This document shows positions 11,925-23,469 of a stretch of 64,000 nucleotides of DNA, one piece after another. A model generated the notes under the pieces. It saw only the letters and a list, made by a program, of their open reading frames with translations, searched no databases and was not told where the DNA came from. The stretch comes from Myotis daubentonii (lineage: Eukaryota > Chordata > Mammalia > Chiroptera > Vespertilionidae): the NCBI RefSeq assembly GCF_963259705.1, contig NC_081844.1, forward strand, positions 12,261,715 through 12,325,714, given 5' to 3'. A program made the translations under genes and the position numbers. Within the stretch, counting starts at the first letter, position 1; the number at the start of each line of letters is the position of its first letter.

Positions 11925-12290
11925 TAATCATAGGAATATTATTCAGCCTTAAAAATGAAATCCTGTCACATGCTACACGGATGAACATTGAGGACATTAT
12001 GCTAGTGAACTAAGCGAGTCACAAAAAGATAAACACTGTGTGATTCCAATTATATGCAGTACTTAGTCAAATTCATTACAGACAGAAAGTAGAATGATGG
12101 CTGGGAGAGGTGTATACCAACATGTTGTTTAATGGGCAAAGAGTTTCCGTTTTGCAAGATGAAAAAGCTCTGGAGATGGGTTGCACGTCAATATGAATAT
12201 ATTTCACACCACTCAACTGTACACTTAAAAATGATTAAGATGCTAAATTTTATGTTATGTGTATGTCACCACATATAGAGTTTTTTAACT
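11925..12290 (+). mobile_element. Old L1 3' fragment
   Basis: AATATTATTCAGCCTTAAAAATG, ACATGCTACACGGATGAAC, ACAGACAGAAAGTAGAATG and CACCACTCAACTGTACACTT are stock phrases of the 3' end of old mammalian L1s in plus orientation. Confidence 0.7.
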
Positions 12291-13769
12291 AGTTATCTGA
12301 TTACTTCAATAATCATTTGGGAAATCAAGAGCAACCAATAATTATCGATTATCACCATTTCCTTCTCCTCCCAAGCATCCCTCTCCCTTTGAACCCAGAT
12401 GGGTCATAGTTTTGGGGGGATCCTGAGCACATTTGTTCACATTTGCACCTCCTCTTTTGAAACAACGTGCCCTCTAAAGTATCAAATCAATACTCCTGTT
12501 CTAGGCTCCCAGCCAAGTCTCTACCACACATTGTGCTAACTAGACTTTCTTTTTGTTGGACAGGCTAGTGCTAGCCTACTATCAAACAAGCATCTCTAGG
12601 GACAGCTTGTGAAGCAGTCATTCACAGAAGGTATGGATGCCTTCAATCACTGGGATTTCTCCCTAGCTAAGATTAACACAGGGCAGGAATTTCGAATGAT
12701 AGAGAGGAAGGCAAAGGGGAAGGGAGTGATTTCAGAATTTGTTCCTTTGGGAGGAAGAAAGATCTAGAAAAAGCATCATGATCAGGGTGGGGTAGGGGTA
12801 GCATTGAACAGTACGAGGGCAGCAGAGTCACCGGGCAGCCAGTGTTGGGAGATAATATGGGGAGAGGGGATGGGGACACAGAATGGAAAGGAATATAAGA
12901 AAGCATTTTACAGAGCTGGTGATTTTGTCAAGTTCAGCGGTACTCTTGTGTAGTTCACAGACTGGCACCTGCCCTGGAAAGTGGAGAATCACTCCCCTGC
13001 TACTCTAGTCTACGCAGGTTGTTTGCTGCTGGGAGAAGGGCCTGGGAGCTCCTTTGGACGGGATGCTCATAATCTAATTTCCTTGGTGGAATAGCTGGTC
13101 CTGGCTAAGCTGAATGATGCAATGGAGGGAATTCCTAAGGGAAGGAGGAGGCTGAGGGACCCCAGGGCGCTGGCAAGGGAGATTTGGCCAGCAGTGCTGA
13201 CCTTCTGCTCTCTGCCCCAAGGGGCTCGAGTCCTTCGCAGGTGGTCATCAACCTAGCCTCACTGTAGCCCAAGGTGGACTTCCCCAAGGACAAAAAGAAA
13301 AAAGACAGTAATGAGATAGAAGCTTTTCTTATTTGCATTCACAACACTGGCTCTTGCCCTTCACCAAAACCTAGCAGCCCAGCCCTAGTCACGCCCAGTG
13401 CTTCCTAGTGCTGACCTGCTCAGACGCTTTTCCTGGTCTCCCACAAGCCATGCTGCATCTGGGCTAAGGAAGCCTGTTCCCTCCCTTCCCAAAGCCTTGC
13501 TAAAGGAATAGGAGAACCCCTAGTGCAAAGGTGGACAAAGCCATTTCTGTGACCAGGCATTAAGAACACCCACAAACAAAGATTCAGGGAGGAGGAGGCG
13601 GGTGAATCGGGGCCTCAATCCACTTGCTCAGTTCCCCACCTCTCTGTGCTAGGGCTCCGGACAGGCATGCACTGAGGTGCTGGTCATCACCCTGCTCATT
13701 AGGTGAAAACTAAGTAATGGCCACTTGTTCAGTCAAAATGGCGGGTCCAACTACGCTTTTGGAAATCAC

Positions 13770-13822
<53 letters not shown>

Positions 13823-14492
13823 TTGTTCTCTTGTATAAACGTGAAATATTCAAACACTGTAAGTACTGATCCTGGTAAATACTCCCGGTCATGAATGAAA
13901 CAAATCCCATAGGAACAACCCTTAGGTGATAAGGCAAGATTGAAAATTAAAATAAAAAAAATAAAATAAAATTCAGGGAAGGCTGCAGATGACCAAGCCA
14001 GGATCACCCTCTGGTACAAAAGTGGGTTTGCAGAGGCTAAAACTGCCTGGAGTTTTGCTGGGTATTTCCTCTTCAAATCTCTCTCTTTCATATACCCTAG
14101 GCTTACAATTTAGAACTTCAGTTAAATTTGGAGTGTGTTCAGACTCGTAGCTCTGATGATCAAATATCTAAGATTCTAAATGAACAGAACAAGAGATGTT
14201 ATTCAACCCAGTGAAACTTTGCCTTTCAAAATTTAATTTTAATTCACTGACATCATTATCAAGATGGCCACTTTTAATCTCCATCCCCTGAACTGCTATT
14301 TAAAAAAAAAAATGATCTCTTCCTTATCTCAAGGCATTTTTCTCCTCTCTAGGTCATTAGGATCACCAGCAAGCACCATGTGCTGAAGGCAAGAATACTC
14401 ACAGAACCATGATGCTATATGATCATGGTTTGCCCCCTCCCGTTGTATTCACATAGGGAAGTATTTCACACTCACTCAGCTTTCACTATCAG
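12291..14492. other. Intronic sequence without recognised genes
   Basis: It is moderately unique sequence. The only clear landmark is the (AC)n tract at 13771-13820. No exon, RNA gene or intact transposon end is visible to me. Confidence 0.4.
13771..13820 (+). repeat. (AC)n microsatellite
   Basis: About 25 uninterrupted AC units. Confidence 0.97.
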
Positions 14493-14505
14493 AAACTTTA
14501 CTTCA

Positions 14506-14652
14506 GCCCTGGCTGGTGTGGTCAGTTGGTTGGGTGGTGTCTCATTCACCAAAAGGTTTCAGGTTGATTCCCAGTCAGAGCACATGCCCAGATTGTGGGC
14601 TGATCTCCAGTAGGGGGCGTGCAGGAGGCAATCAATGTTTTGCTCCTATTGA

Positions 14653-14745
<93 letters not shown>

Positions 14746-14766
14746 CAATATCTTTTTTTTTAAGAA
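14506..14766 (+). mobile_element. VES-type SINE with (TC)n(AC)n expansion
   Basis: The tRNA-like head starts AGCCCTGGCTGGTGTGG and the body has CCAGTAGGGGGCGTGCAGG. It is flanked by AAACTTTACTTCA at 14493-14505 and 14767-14779. The CT-rich body has grown into about 25 TC units and 16 AC units (14657-14741). Confidence 0.92.
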
Positions 14767-14779
14767 AAACTTTACTTCA

Positions 14780-15839
14780 ATTGTCAAAGTTTGTGTAATG
14801 ACTTGGTAAAAAGTGAGTTTTTTTGGATTAAGTTCTTCTGGTTGACTCACAGTGAAATAAGGATATCAAGTACTCCCCTATAGGAATAGATCAGAGGACA
14901 GGGCTGTGGAAAGAGGAATCAATTAAGTAATTAGTTGCCCTATCTTTTTAAAATGACAGCAAATGGTTTCTCTTTTCTAGAATTGGCCCTATAAAAGTGA
15001 AGAGCTAAAAAAAAAATTTTTAAGGAGCAGATAATAATTTAAATAACATTCTCTAACTTTGACAGTATTTAAATGTGAAAATACTCATTAAAGTTGGGTA
15101 CATGTTGTTTTACTAAATTGTAAAAAATTCAATATAGTTGTAGAATTTCAAATGCAACATTATGCACTCAGACTATAATAAAAGTGAAGGGCTGCCACAC
15201 TCCATGCTACATCAGGAAACAGTAACATATTTGGGCCATTATCACCAACTGTTAATTGTTTTCTGATGTGTTCATTGTCAGCACACACCCTGAATGTTGA
15301 GCCAAAGAAATGACTGTGGAATCACTCAGTGAATATGTAGAGACCACCCCCAACTACTTAGAAGCCCTTAGGAAAAAATTGCCTTGAACTTTTTATATAG
15401 CTAACCTTCCCCCAGCCCCACAAGGCAAGGTACATAATAGATATTCAATAATCAATCATTGATTGACTCATTTCTCGTCTTCACCAATGGGCCTGGGAGA
15501 GAAACAGCAAACAAGTGTTAAAACATTTCACACTGTAATTCATCAGTTGAGAAATTACGGTTTGTGTGTATGTGTGTTTGGGGTGGGGGGCGGGGCGGCT
15601 GCACAAGTATGAGGGTCACACTGATAAAAAAAAAAAACTGGTGTGAGAAGATGACTTCCCTTAAAATGCAAACTGTTCATTTTTGCCAGAGGTGACAAAC
15701 ATTTTCTAAATCAAGGTTTACTATATTGGTTCTCTTTGTTTCCCCATTAACACAGTATAGGGGGTCCAATCCATCTTTGACAATCTATTCAAAATGTGAA
15801 GGTGTTTTTCCCTTTTCTTTTCACCCTTTGCACATAATT
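14780..15839. other. Intronic sequence without recognised genes
   Basis: AT-rich, no feature recognised. A (GT)-rich patch followed by GGGGGGCGGGGCGG lies at 15555-15600, just outside the CpG island. Confidence 0.4.
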
Positions 15840-16585
15840 CACTTAGTCCCCATCTCCAAAGCGCCTCCCAAATAGGGCGGGGGGCGGGGGGGGGGGCTCT
15901 GGGGCGCCCTTGCTGAGAGACTTAGCGGAACTTTGCTCTGCATATGGGCTATATAGGAGCGTCTGGGTTTCCTCGGGTGACTCCATCGCCTCCCTGGTTC
16001 TTCTCTCTTTGCGAACAGGAATCAGGGTGAGAGATTCTCCGAGGCGGTGCGGGAGCCGCTGACCATGGTCCTGGCCTCCAGCTCCGGACGCGAGCGCGAG
16101 AAGGTGCGGTGGAGAGCGCGCTGGGCGCGGGCGGGAGCAGCGGTCTGAGCCCCCGCCCGCCCCTCCCGACCCCCGGGGAGCCCGCGGGCCTTTACCCGAA
16201 GCCTCCACCGCACGCTCCGAGCTGCATCGGAAAAGGGTGGGACACCAGGCCACAGCTGCAGCAGGGAGCCGCCCGGGAGGGTGTAAGAAGAATGGAACCG
16301 CCGCCCATCCCCGCACCCCACCCCGCGATCCCCCAGCCGGAGACCGGCCCATCCTTCCCCCCTCTACCTCCCAGACCCAGATAAGCACCGGCAGCCTTTG
16401 TGGGCGCATCGCCCACCGCCCACCGCCCAGCCGGAGCCTCTCCGCACCCTTCGAGAAGGGTAGAGTAGGGTGGGGTGCTGGCACAGATCCGGGGAGGGGC
16501 AGGACGGTGGGCACTCTGGGAGGCGAGGGAGGGGCGATCCCCGAGCCCCGTCCTCCTTCTCCGGCCTCCCCTCCCCCATACCCAC

Positions 16586-16939
16586 CTGGTCGTAGACGTT
16601 CTGCAGGGCTTCCTTGCCCGAGGCCCGCCGGATCGCCACCTTCCGGCCCGATTCAACAGATGGCTCCCCGCCGGCACGCCGGCCCTGCCGGGAGTACGGC
16701 GGCTGCGGGTCCGGGCCCAAGTGGGCGACGTCCCGCTGCTGAGCCACCACCTGCCCCGAGCCCCTGCCCACCGACAGCGAGTCGAAGTCGATGGTCTTGT
16801 TCTCCGAGGACCCTTCCACCGGGCAGAACATGCCACAGAATTTCTGCCGGGGCTTGGGGCTTCCTGAACCCAGGTTCTTAAAAAAGGCAGGGACCTCTTC
16901 GTCCTCTGCCGCCTTCCCGGACTGCTTCCTCTCGGCCAT
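16586..16939 (-). CDS. DPYSL2: DPYSL2 (CRMP2) long isoform, first coding exon
   Basis: The exon encodes the 118-residue N-terminus specific to the long isoform CRMP2A of dihydropyrimidinase-like 2, a cytosolic protein that binds tubulin and regulates axon growth and microtubule assembly. The frame starts at ATG 16939 (MAERKQSGKAAEDEEVPAFF) and ends ...GKEALQNVYDQ. It stops directly before a consensus donor (CAG|GTGGGT on the minus strand, GT at 16585-16584). It is exactly 354 nt, so the next exon joins in phase 0. Replacing the 13 residues unique to the short form by these 118 gives the known length difference of 105 residues. The enzyme-like amidohydrolase fold is encoded by later exons outside the left edge, so the 16.5 kb to the left would be intron 1. 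The frame is intact. The identification rests on my memory of the protein, not on a search. Confidence 0.95.
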
Positions 16940-17335
16940 GGTGCGGGGCTCGGGGAGGGTCCCTCCGTCTGTCCGCCCGTCTGCGGTCCCTAGGTCCGCC
17001 TCCCTGAGCACAGCCCCCGGCTGCCGCCGCCACCGCCGCGCTCTGCCTACCGCAAGGTGCACAGAAAGGAAGGAGGGCTGGCGAGCGGGCGACCCTCCCT
17101 CCGGCCCCTCCTCCTGACCCGCTAGCTCCCCTGCCCACGCCCCCGCCGCCGCGGGAGCTCCCGCGAGCTGCAAAGTTGGGTTTGGCTGGGCGGCCGCTGC
17201 GGCAGCGGGAAGGAGAGGCTGCCAGTTCCCGGCAGCGGCGGGCGGAGGGAGGCGGGGCGGGGCGGGGCGGGGCGGGGCGCCGGGGTGGGAGCTGCAGAGG
17301 GAGGGGGAGAGGGAGGGCAGCGCTGCCCAGAGCCC
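16940..17335. promoter_or_regulatory. Bidirectional promoter region between DPYSL2 and PNMA2
   Basis: The two genes point away from each other, with at most about 480 bp between the DPYSL2 start codon (16939) and the PNMA2 first-exon donor (17415). No TATA box is evident for either. Five head-to-tail GGGGC units at 17251-17280 form overlapping Sp1/KLF-type sites. The exact start sites cannot be read from sequence. This head-to-head order is the one known for the human locus on 8p21. Confidence 0.7.
17251..17280 (+). promoter_or_regulatory. Tandem GC boxes (Sp1/KLF-type)
   Basis: A run of GGCGGGGCGGGGC units lies between the two gene starts. It gives several overlapping GGGGCGGGG sites and is also capable of forming a G-quadruplex. 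Confidence 0.7.
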
Positions 17336-17415
17336 CGCGCTCCGGAAGTGAAGCAGCCAGATCACCGGCTAATGGATGCGGAGCGGAGGGCCCGCTGACC
17401 GCTCTCGGCTCCCGG
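17336..17415 (+). other. PNMA2: Likely PNMA2 non-coding first exon (3' end defined by donor)
   Basis: A strong 5' splice site, CCCGG|GTGAGT, lies with its GT at 17416-17417, in the CpG island and on the strand of PNMA2. PNMA2 carries its whole coding region in its last exon and has upstream non-coding exons, so this is the natural first-exon donor. The 5' limit given is a guess because no start site can be read. Confidence 0.5.
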
Positions 17416-17995
17416 GTGAGTAGGGGCAGGCGCGCGGGGACTAAGATCAGAGGGCGCAGGCCCTGGCCAACGCGCCCTCCGCCTCCACCTGCGTGGCCCG
17501 GCGCCTCCCGCGACCGCATTTCGGAGGTGGGCCAGGGGCGAGGACCACGGCGGGGAGGGCCCCTGCCCCCTTACCCGGGGGTGAGCTGATGGTGCGAAAA
17601 GGGTGGCGAACTGGCTGGCGCCAGGACGCCCGGGGAGAGAGGAAGGGGCCTCATTGAGGATGGAGAAGGGATGACGCAGGCCCCGCAGAGGTTGGGGCTG
17701 TGCGACGCCTGGGCCCCCAGAGCTTCAGTCCACCCACAGGCTTTGGGAGCAGAGATGGAAACGAGAGGGTTCCCACTTAGTTCATCCACTGCGGTGGGGG
17801 GGGGGGGCGGAGGGGGGGGGCGCACAGCGTGGCCGAGAGAAATGCCGAGGCACTAGCAAATGATGGGGGGAAGGGAGGGTGGTACAAAGAGAGACATAGA
17901 TCTGCGGGCCCCTGGGAGTGTAACCAAGAATGCAGTCTGCAAATTCCAGCCCAGCACAGCAACTGATATATAGTGAGCGAGGGTGCAGGCAGTGC

Positions 17996-18016
17996 GGGGG
18001 GGGGGGGGGGGGGGGG
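17996..18016 (+). repeat. Homopolymer run of 21 G
   Basis: An uninterrupted G run follows AGTGC. Such runs are error-prone in sequencing, so the length should be treated as approximate. Confidence 0.8.
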
Positions 18017-19799
18017 CGCCACGTACCGCTAACTGCGCCACAAAAAAAAGGGCGCAGAGGAGTGTTTTGAACGGGTATGAAAAGGCGCAAATTGTAGCCC
18101 AATCCCTAAAGCTCCAGGCCTTCCCGGTCCGGTACCCCCACCCACCCCTGTTGCGCACTGCGCCAGAGCCGCGTGCTGGGGAGACCTAAGTGCGGGGCGC
18201 GTGCCCAGAGTGGGGTAGGAGATGGGGGGCTGTGATGAGTGCATTGTGTGTGGCGAAGCAGGCTAACGATGTGTGGGGATTTGTGCCACTAACACGGTCC
18301 CGGGTGGATTCTCACTCGCATCCCCATGTCTTTCCCTGCATCAATACCAGTTCCTCCATCTAGTAGATTACTGCCCCGCCCCTCTCTACGCTGTCAAAAT
18401 TGTGCAGAGATGTTGCCCATCCTTTGGCGTCCCAAGAGGGAGATCTGGGCATGCTCAGTAATTAGGATGGGTTTGGGTTAAAAGAGGCTCTTTGCTGCAG
18501 GGTCATCACGCTGGACAGAGGGACCAGGGATTCTGTCCCATCTCAGCCCTTGCCCCTGGAAGGATTAAATGGGGATACTCCCACCCCACCCCCCAGTTGG
18601 GAAAGGAGTTAAATTTGGAGAACTGCCAGTTACAGTTTTAGGTTGAGCCCATCGTGATGGGGGTAGGGAGAGGAGTCTTCTGCTGAGAAGGGGAGGAAGA
18701 GGAAAGAGGAATACCGTGAGGGCTGAGAGACCCAGAAGCCGGCATTCGGACTTCAAACCGGATGTGCTTTCCATTTGAATAAAGTGCTTCCACACGAATG
18801 GCATCATTTCCTACTCACCGCAGCCCCGGAAGATGAGTGTGATGAGTGCGCTGAGTGCTTTTCCATCGCTGTTTTCCAGGGTAGGAGACCGAGGTTTAGA
18901 GAGATTGAGGCGCTTTGCCCAGGGTCACTATCTAATTCAGTGATCCAACAAGCCCAGTGGGGATCTTCCACCTGAAAGTCTGGTTCCTTTTCCAACTAAT
19001 TCTATCTTTACTTTAGAATGCACAAGATTTCCCCTTTTCTTCATAACCAAGTATTTCAATCCGTGTAGCGAGGACCATGGTTCAGTTGCCATCTTTGTAT
19101 TTGAAGGTCGCCTTGCAGGGAGAGATTGCCTTTGGAGGAAGAAGCCACCCAGAGTATCCTAACCTCAGGAAAGCAGTTACTACGTACACCTTGAAGATAT
19201 TTCTTCCTGGGCATTGGATGCCTTTTTATATCTCATGTGTCCTTGAAGTATCACAATGAAGAGGAAGTCACCCTCATACATTAGCAGGGCCTAGAGAAGT
19301 CACTGGACTCAGATCCCTGGGGTTGCTGGGCAGGGTGTGATCCTTCTCTTTGTCCTCCTTGCCCTGGGGCACGCACCATGCCTTCCGAGCCACCCAGAAG
19401 CGACTGGGGAAAGGTGCCTGCAGCAGGAGCAGCTGCCTCGATGGTTACAAGTTGGCATCTGTGGCATATAAAGCCCACGAGGCGTGATGGAGGTTTTGAG
19501 GCCTGGGGAGGCGTGGTCAGGGCCCCAACACCCACCCCACAGCAGTAAGTGGAGGTGGTAGGCACTCTTCCCCTTTCACATTACCCATTCTCCACTGGTT
19601 CTCCATATACTTCCTCTCTTTTCCTTTTTCTTCAAATGACCCCATTCAAGTTCAAATGCTATAAAGAAAGTGTCATGTTAGTAACTTAACATCCATAGCA
19701 AAGTAACACCTCCTTTTGCATTTGCAAAGCCTGCCCAGACATAACAAAAGAGAATGAATTCATAATTCCAGGTTTAAGTTATTCGGCCCTGAGATTTTT

Positions 19800-20017
19800 T
19801 TGAAATATATTTTTATTGATTTCAGAGAAAGGAAGGGAGAGGGAGAGAGAGATAGAAGCATCAATGATGAGTGAGAATCATTGATAGGCTGCCTCCTGCA
19901 CAGCCCCCGCTGGGGATCGAACTTGCAGCCCAGGCATGTGTCCTGACCGGGAATCGAACCATGACCTCCTGGTTCATAGGTCGACACTCAATCACAGAGC
20001 CACACTGGCCAAGCTCA
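19800..20017 (-). mobile_element. VES-type SINE
   Basis: The reverse-oriented copy has its A-rich tail at the left (ATATATTTTTATTGATTTCAG) and its tRNA-like head at the right (GAGCCACACTGGCCAAGC). It is flanked by GCCCTGAGATTTTT at 19786-19799 and 20018-20031. Confidence 0.93.
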
Positions 20018-21224
20018 GCCCTGAGATTTTTAAAAATTATTAGGCCTATATTAAATTGTTATGTCTATATTATCATATTAAAGTGTATTATATGCTATAT
20101 TGTTATACTGATATTGGTTTTAAATGCTAGAGTGATTTCTAATTGTATTTTTTAATCAAAGAAGTGAAGTAACTATATTGTTTAGTAGATTTAATTACAT
20201 TGTGAAGGATTGTCATATGTTCAGTAAGTGCATTAAAAGTCTTGATTATTGGATATTATTGAGCAATGAAAACACAGCATTACTATTTATGTGTAACAGG
20301 ACCGCTTGGCTTGGCTGGAGCTAAGAAGGAACCAGACATGAACATTGTGTAGAGTTGGGTGACATCTTCCTGTGCTAGAAGCTGAATAAACAAGCTTCGT
20401 GACTCTCACAGAATATTCTGGAATGTAAAAACAGGTATCTGGCCATCTCCTGACTTCATTCTTCACGGGGGAAGGATCTTGAGTCCTGGCCACAACTGGG
20501 CTCAGACATTAATTGGCATGTCTGATGAGTGAATGGCGGAGAAGCCAGATTGCAGAAGGGTCCCCAAGAGGGAGAAAAAGTCACTATCAGCAGAGATCTG
20601 ACCGTGGGGTAGACACAAATGCCATGTGGGGTAGAGCCCCGTCTGCCCTCACTTCTGTCCCTAATGAGTGTGGGTGCTTCCTGGGAAGGAGAGGGCTGTG
20701 TGGTAACTGACCATTGTTTCACCAGGAGTCCAGGCCCTCTGCTGTGCGACGTCCCTCCAGGAGTCCTGGGTGCCGCGTGGAGACGTTTCCACACTGACTA
20801 GAGAGAGGTGGGTGAGGCCTCAGAGACCCGGAGAGTGTGAAGCAGCTCTCGCACGTGCCTCCGTTGGTCTGAGAAGGGTCAACACCATCACAGTCTGCTA
20901 GCATCTGGAGAGACACCGCAGCCGGGGAACTACAGAGCCACTGGCAGTGGCGCTGTCCTGAGACACTAACCACCCATCTTGGGTCAAGTCTAGAGCTATA
21001 ACGGGAAGTGCTGCGTTCCTGCCACCTCAGCAGGAACTGGGCAAGGAAGGGTTACTGGTCCAGAAGACTTCGGGCTGCTGTTGGAGGGACCTGACCGGAA
21101 ACCCCTTCCCTGGTGGGTTGTGGGTTCGGGACTTGATCCAGGATACTTGAAATCCTAAGGGAGTGCCTACCTGCACTGCAAATTCATTGTACCCTAGAGT
21201 TAGAGCCAATAGATACTCGTGAGG

Positions 21225-22319
21225 ATGGCACTGGCGCTGTTGGAGGACTGGTGCCGGCTGATGAGTGTGGATGATCAGAAATCCCTGATGGTGATGGGGA
21301 TCCCAGTGGAGTGTGAGGAGGCTGAGATCCAGGAGGTTCTCCAGGAGACGTTAAAGTCTCTGGGCAGGTACCGGCTGCTCGGCAAGATATTCAGGAAGCA
21401 GGAGAATGCCAGCGCCGTCTTATTGGAGCTCCTGGGGGACACTGATGTCTCGGAGATCCCCAGTGAGGTTCAGGGGAGGGGGGGCGTCTGGAAAGTGGTC
21501 TTTAAGACCCCTAACCAGGACGCTGAATTTCTTGAAAGGCTGCACCTCTTTCTAGAAAAAGAGGGGCAGACGGTCTCGGGTATGTTCCGAGCCCTTGGGC
21601 ATGAGGGCGTGTCTCCAGCCTCAGCGCCCTGCGTGTCGCCAGAGTTGTTGGCCCAGGTGGTGGGGCAGGCAGTAGCACATGCCCCGCAGCCCCTGCTGCC
21701 CATGCGATACCGGAAGCTGCGGGTGTTCTCGGGCAGTGCTGTGCCCGCCCCAGAGGAGGAGCCCTTTGAAATCTGGTTGGAACAGGCCACTGAGATCGTC
21801 AAAGAGTGGCCGGTAGCAGAGGCAGAAAAGAAAAGGTGGCTGATGGAAAGCCTGCGCGGCCCCGCCCTGGACCTCCTGCGCATACTGCAGGCAGACAATC
21901 CTTCTGTGAGTGTGGACGAGTGTCTGGAGGCATTCAAGCAAGTGTTTGGGAGCCTGGAGAGCCGCCGGACCTCCCAGGTGAGGTACCTGAAGACCTATCA
22001 GGAGGAAGGAGAGAAGATCTCCGCCTACGTGCTGCGGCTGGAGTCGCTGCTCCGCAAGGCTGTGGAGAAACGCGCCATCCCCAGGAATATCGCAGACCAG
22101 GTCCGCCTGGAGCAGGTGCTGGCCGGGGCGAGCCTCAGTGAGACCCTGTGGTGCAGGCTTAGGGAGCTGAAAGACCAGGGGCCGGCCCCCGGCTTCCTTG
22201 AGTTAATGAAGGTGATCCGGGAAGAGGAGGAGGAAGAGGCCGCTTTTGAAAATGAGAATACTGACGAGTCAGATGAAGGCGATGGCTATGGCCACTGGCA
22301 TAAGGAGGTTGATAACTGA
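21225..22319 (+). CDS. PNMA2: PNMA2, paraneoplastic antigen Ma2 (domesticated Gag)
   Basis: An intact single-exon frame of 364 codons plus TGA, the same length as I recall for human PNMA2. It starts MALALLEDWCRLMSVDDQKS, and near-identical phrases to the human protein run throughout (KSLGRYRLLGKIFRKQENA; LLPMRYRKLRVFSGSAVPAP; ALDLLRILQADNPSVSVDE). A GTG two codons upstream is in frame, but the ATG at 21225 is the conserved start. The N-terminal ~100 residues form the PNMA RRM-like region. About 160-340 correspond to the two lobes of a Ty3/gypsy-derived capsid domain. The tail is acidic (EEEEEEAAFENE). There is no CCHC zinc knuckle, unlike some PNMA relatives. The protein is neuronal, assembles into capsid-like particles, and is a target of paraneoplastic autoantibodies. 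These are family facts and cannot be read from this sequence. It is a host gene, not a live element. No LTRs or pol flank it. Confidence 0.97.
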   Translation: MALALLEDWCRLMSVDDQKSLMVMGIPVECEEAEIQEVLQETLKSLGRYRLLGKIFRKQENASAVLLELLGDTDVSEIPSEVQGRGGVWKVVFKTPNQDAEFLERLHLFLEKEGQTVSGMFRALGHEGVSPASAPCVSPELLAQVVGQAVAHAPQPLLPMRYRKLRVFSGSAVPAPEEEPFEIWLEQATEIVKEWPVAEAEKKRWLMESLRGPALDLLRILQADNPSVSVDECLEAFKQVFGSLESRRTSQVRYLKTYQEEGEKISAYVLRLESLLRKAVEKRAIPRNIADQVRLEQVLAGASLSETLWCRLRELKDQGPAPGFLELMKVIREEEEEEAAFENENTDESDEGDGYGHWHKEVDN

Positions 22320-22520
22320 AAGCTGAGTCAGAGTGAGACTGCAGCCTGGGCCCGGGGCTGCGCTTTACCAGGCTAAGACCTTTTCCATGGTCTTTTCTTT
22401 AGTGACTGCGATTAAAACCAAGGCATTCAAGCCAAGTCTTGATTCTTTCTGAGGAAAAAATTATCTGAGAGTTTCTTGGACCTTAGCATAGATTACCAAT
22501 AAACAAAATATTAAATTCCA
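22320..22520 (+). other. PNMA2: PNMA2 3' UTR, proximal part, with AATAAA signal
   Basis: A canonical AATAAA at 22498-22503, about 180 bp after the stop, could give a short 3' UTR. The known human transcript has a much longer 3' UTR, so a distal site further right (for example the AATAAA near 23320) may also be used. Confidence 0.5.
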
Positions 22521-23469
22521 AATGTGATATAGTAACCTAAAGGAAATGTCACGTTTCCTGTAAATATCCCCAAGAGACAAAGTTTGCCCATACCATAGAA
22601 AGCAGAATTGACATGAGAAAAAAGTATCCTTTGTAACCTACCTGAAAACCTAGGCTTTTTTTTTTTTACCTGTCGGGTGATTTTCTTTATCGAATCAGCA
22701 AATTCCATGTCCCTGAAGCAGTGAGAGGCTCTGTTCAAGGAGGTAACAGTCCTAAGGGCACAGCTGTGCTCTCAGAGAGCGACAGGCTGGTCAGGACAGG
22801 CCTCCCGTGTGGAAGCTGAACAACCTCATGTGTAAATAAGTTTAGACGCCAGTAGCAGTGCAGTTGCCAAATGAACACGACCATCTCCACCTTCAGGATT
22901 CTCTCCTTTCTTGGGAAGCACTCCTCCTACCTCTCTGCCAGGTGTCCAGACACTGTGTTAGGCCCCGAAGACACAACACTCTGCCTGATCCCTGCTTTCA
23001 AGAGGTTCGCAGCGTGAGAGCACCCTCAGGAAAGGGCGATGTTGCAGGAGAGCATGCTGGAGTAGCGAGCAGGCCTCTCTGGCTAGAGAAGATTTTTAGT
23101 GCCGACAGAAGGCAAAGAGGGGAAAGGAACGCACACTTACGAGGGCCTACGTGCCAGGTGTTGTGTGCATGTCGCAGTTAATGTGTGCAGCAACCCAGTG
23201 CTCCGAGATGGTAAGCCATCTCCTTCATATCCAATTGCTAACAAGTGGTGGAGCTGAGGCAGGAATTGAGAACTCTCTGAAGCTCCATATTTACAATGGA
23301 TTTCAAACCCTTTAAATCGCTAATAAATAGTGGGCAGATGCAAGTGTGTTCATATCCACATTTTAGCACCTAGGCATTCAGCAACAGGCTCACTTTTGTT
23401 TTCAGGCGTTGGAGAAAAGGTTCCCTTGCACTATCTGAGCATGTAGCTGAACTTCGCTCTCTTTTTTTC
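22521..23469. other. Possible distal PNMA2 3' UTR, then intergenic
   Basis: No coding frame is recognised. Sequence around 23120-23260 (GGGCCTACGTGCCAGGTG, AACCCAGTGCTCCGAGATGG, GGTGGAGCTGAGGC) is like an old L2/MIR remnant. An AATAAA lies near 23320. Confidence 0.4.

Larger units (their letters stand above)
15840..17750. promoter_or_regulatory. CpG island spanning the DPYSL2 and PNMA2 starts
   Basis: GC and CpG content rise sharply at about 15840 and fall after about 17750, in a window that is otherwise AT-rich. The island contains the DPYSL2 long-isoform coding exon, the region between the two genes, and the PNMA2 first exon. Long overlapping frames on both strands here are a by-product of high GC. 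A CpG island of this kind fits a constitutively accessible promoter active in neural tissue, where both genes are known to be expressed. Confidence 0.85.
17416..21029 (+). other. Probable PNMA2 5' intron region with poly(G) tracts
   Basis: The span between the proposed first-exon donor and the coding exon holds G runs at 17796-17807 and 17996-18016 (21 Gs), CpG-rich sequence to about 18.2 kb, and a minus-strand SINE at 19800-20017. Possible acceptors are TTTCACCAG|GAG near 20724 and CTGCCACCTCAG|CAG at 21029. I cannot tell which is used. Several 60-90-residue frames have no resemblance to known proteins. Confidence 0.4.

Noticed and set aside
15843..17519. Several frames of 130-333 residues on both strands in the CpG island
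   Set aside because: High GC makes stop codons rare. Only the DPYSL2 exon frame resembles a known protein. The 333-codon frame is 5' UTR, exon and intron read through together.
21225..22319. An endogenous retrovirus gag or active Ty3/gypsy element
   Set aside because: It matches the host gene PNMA2 at full length. There are no LTRs, pol or target duplication around it.
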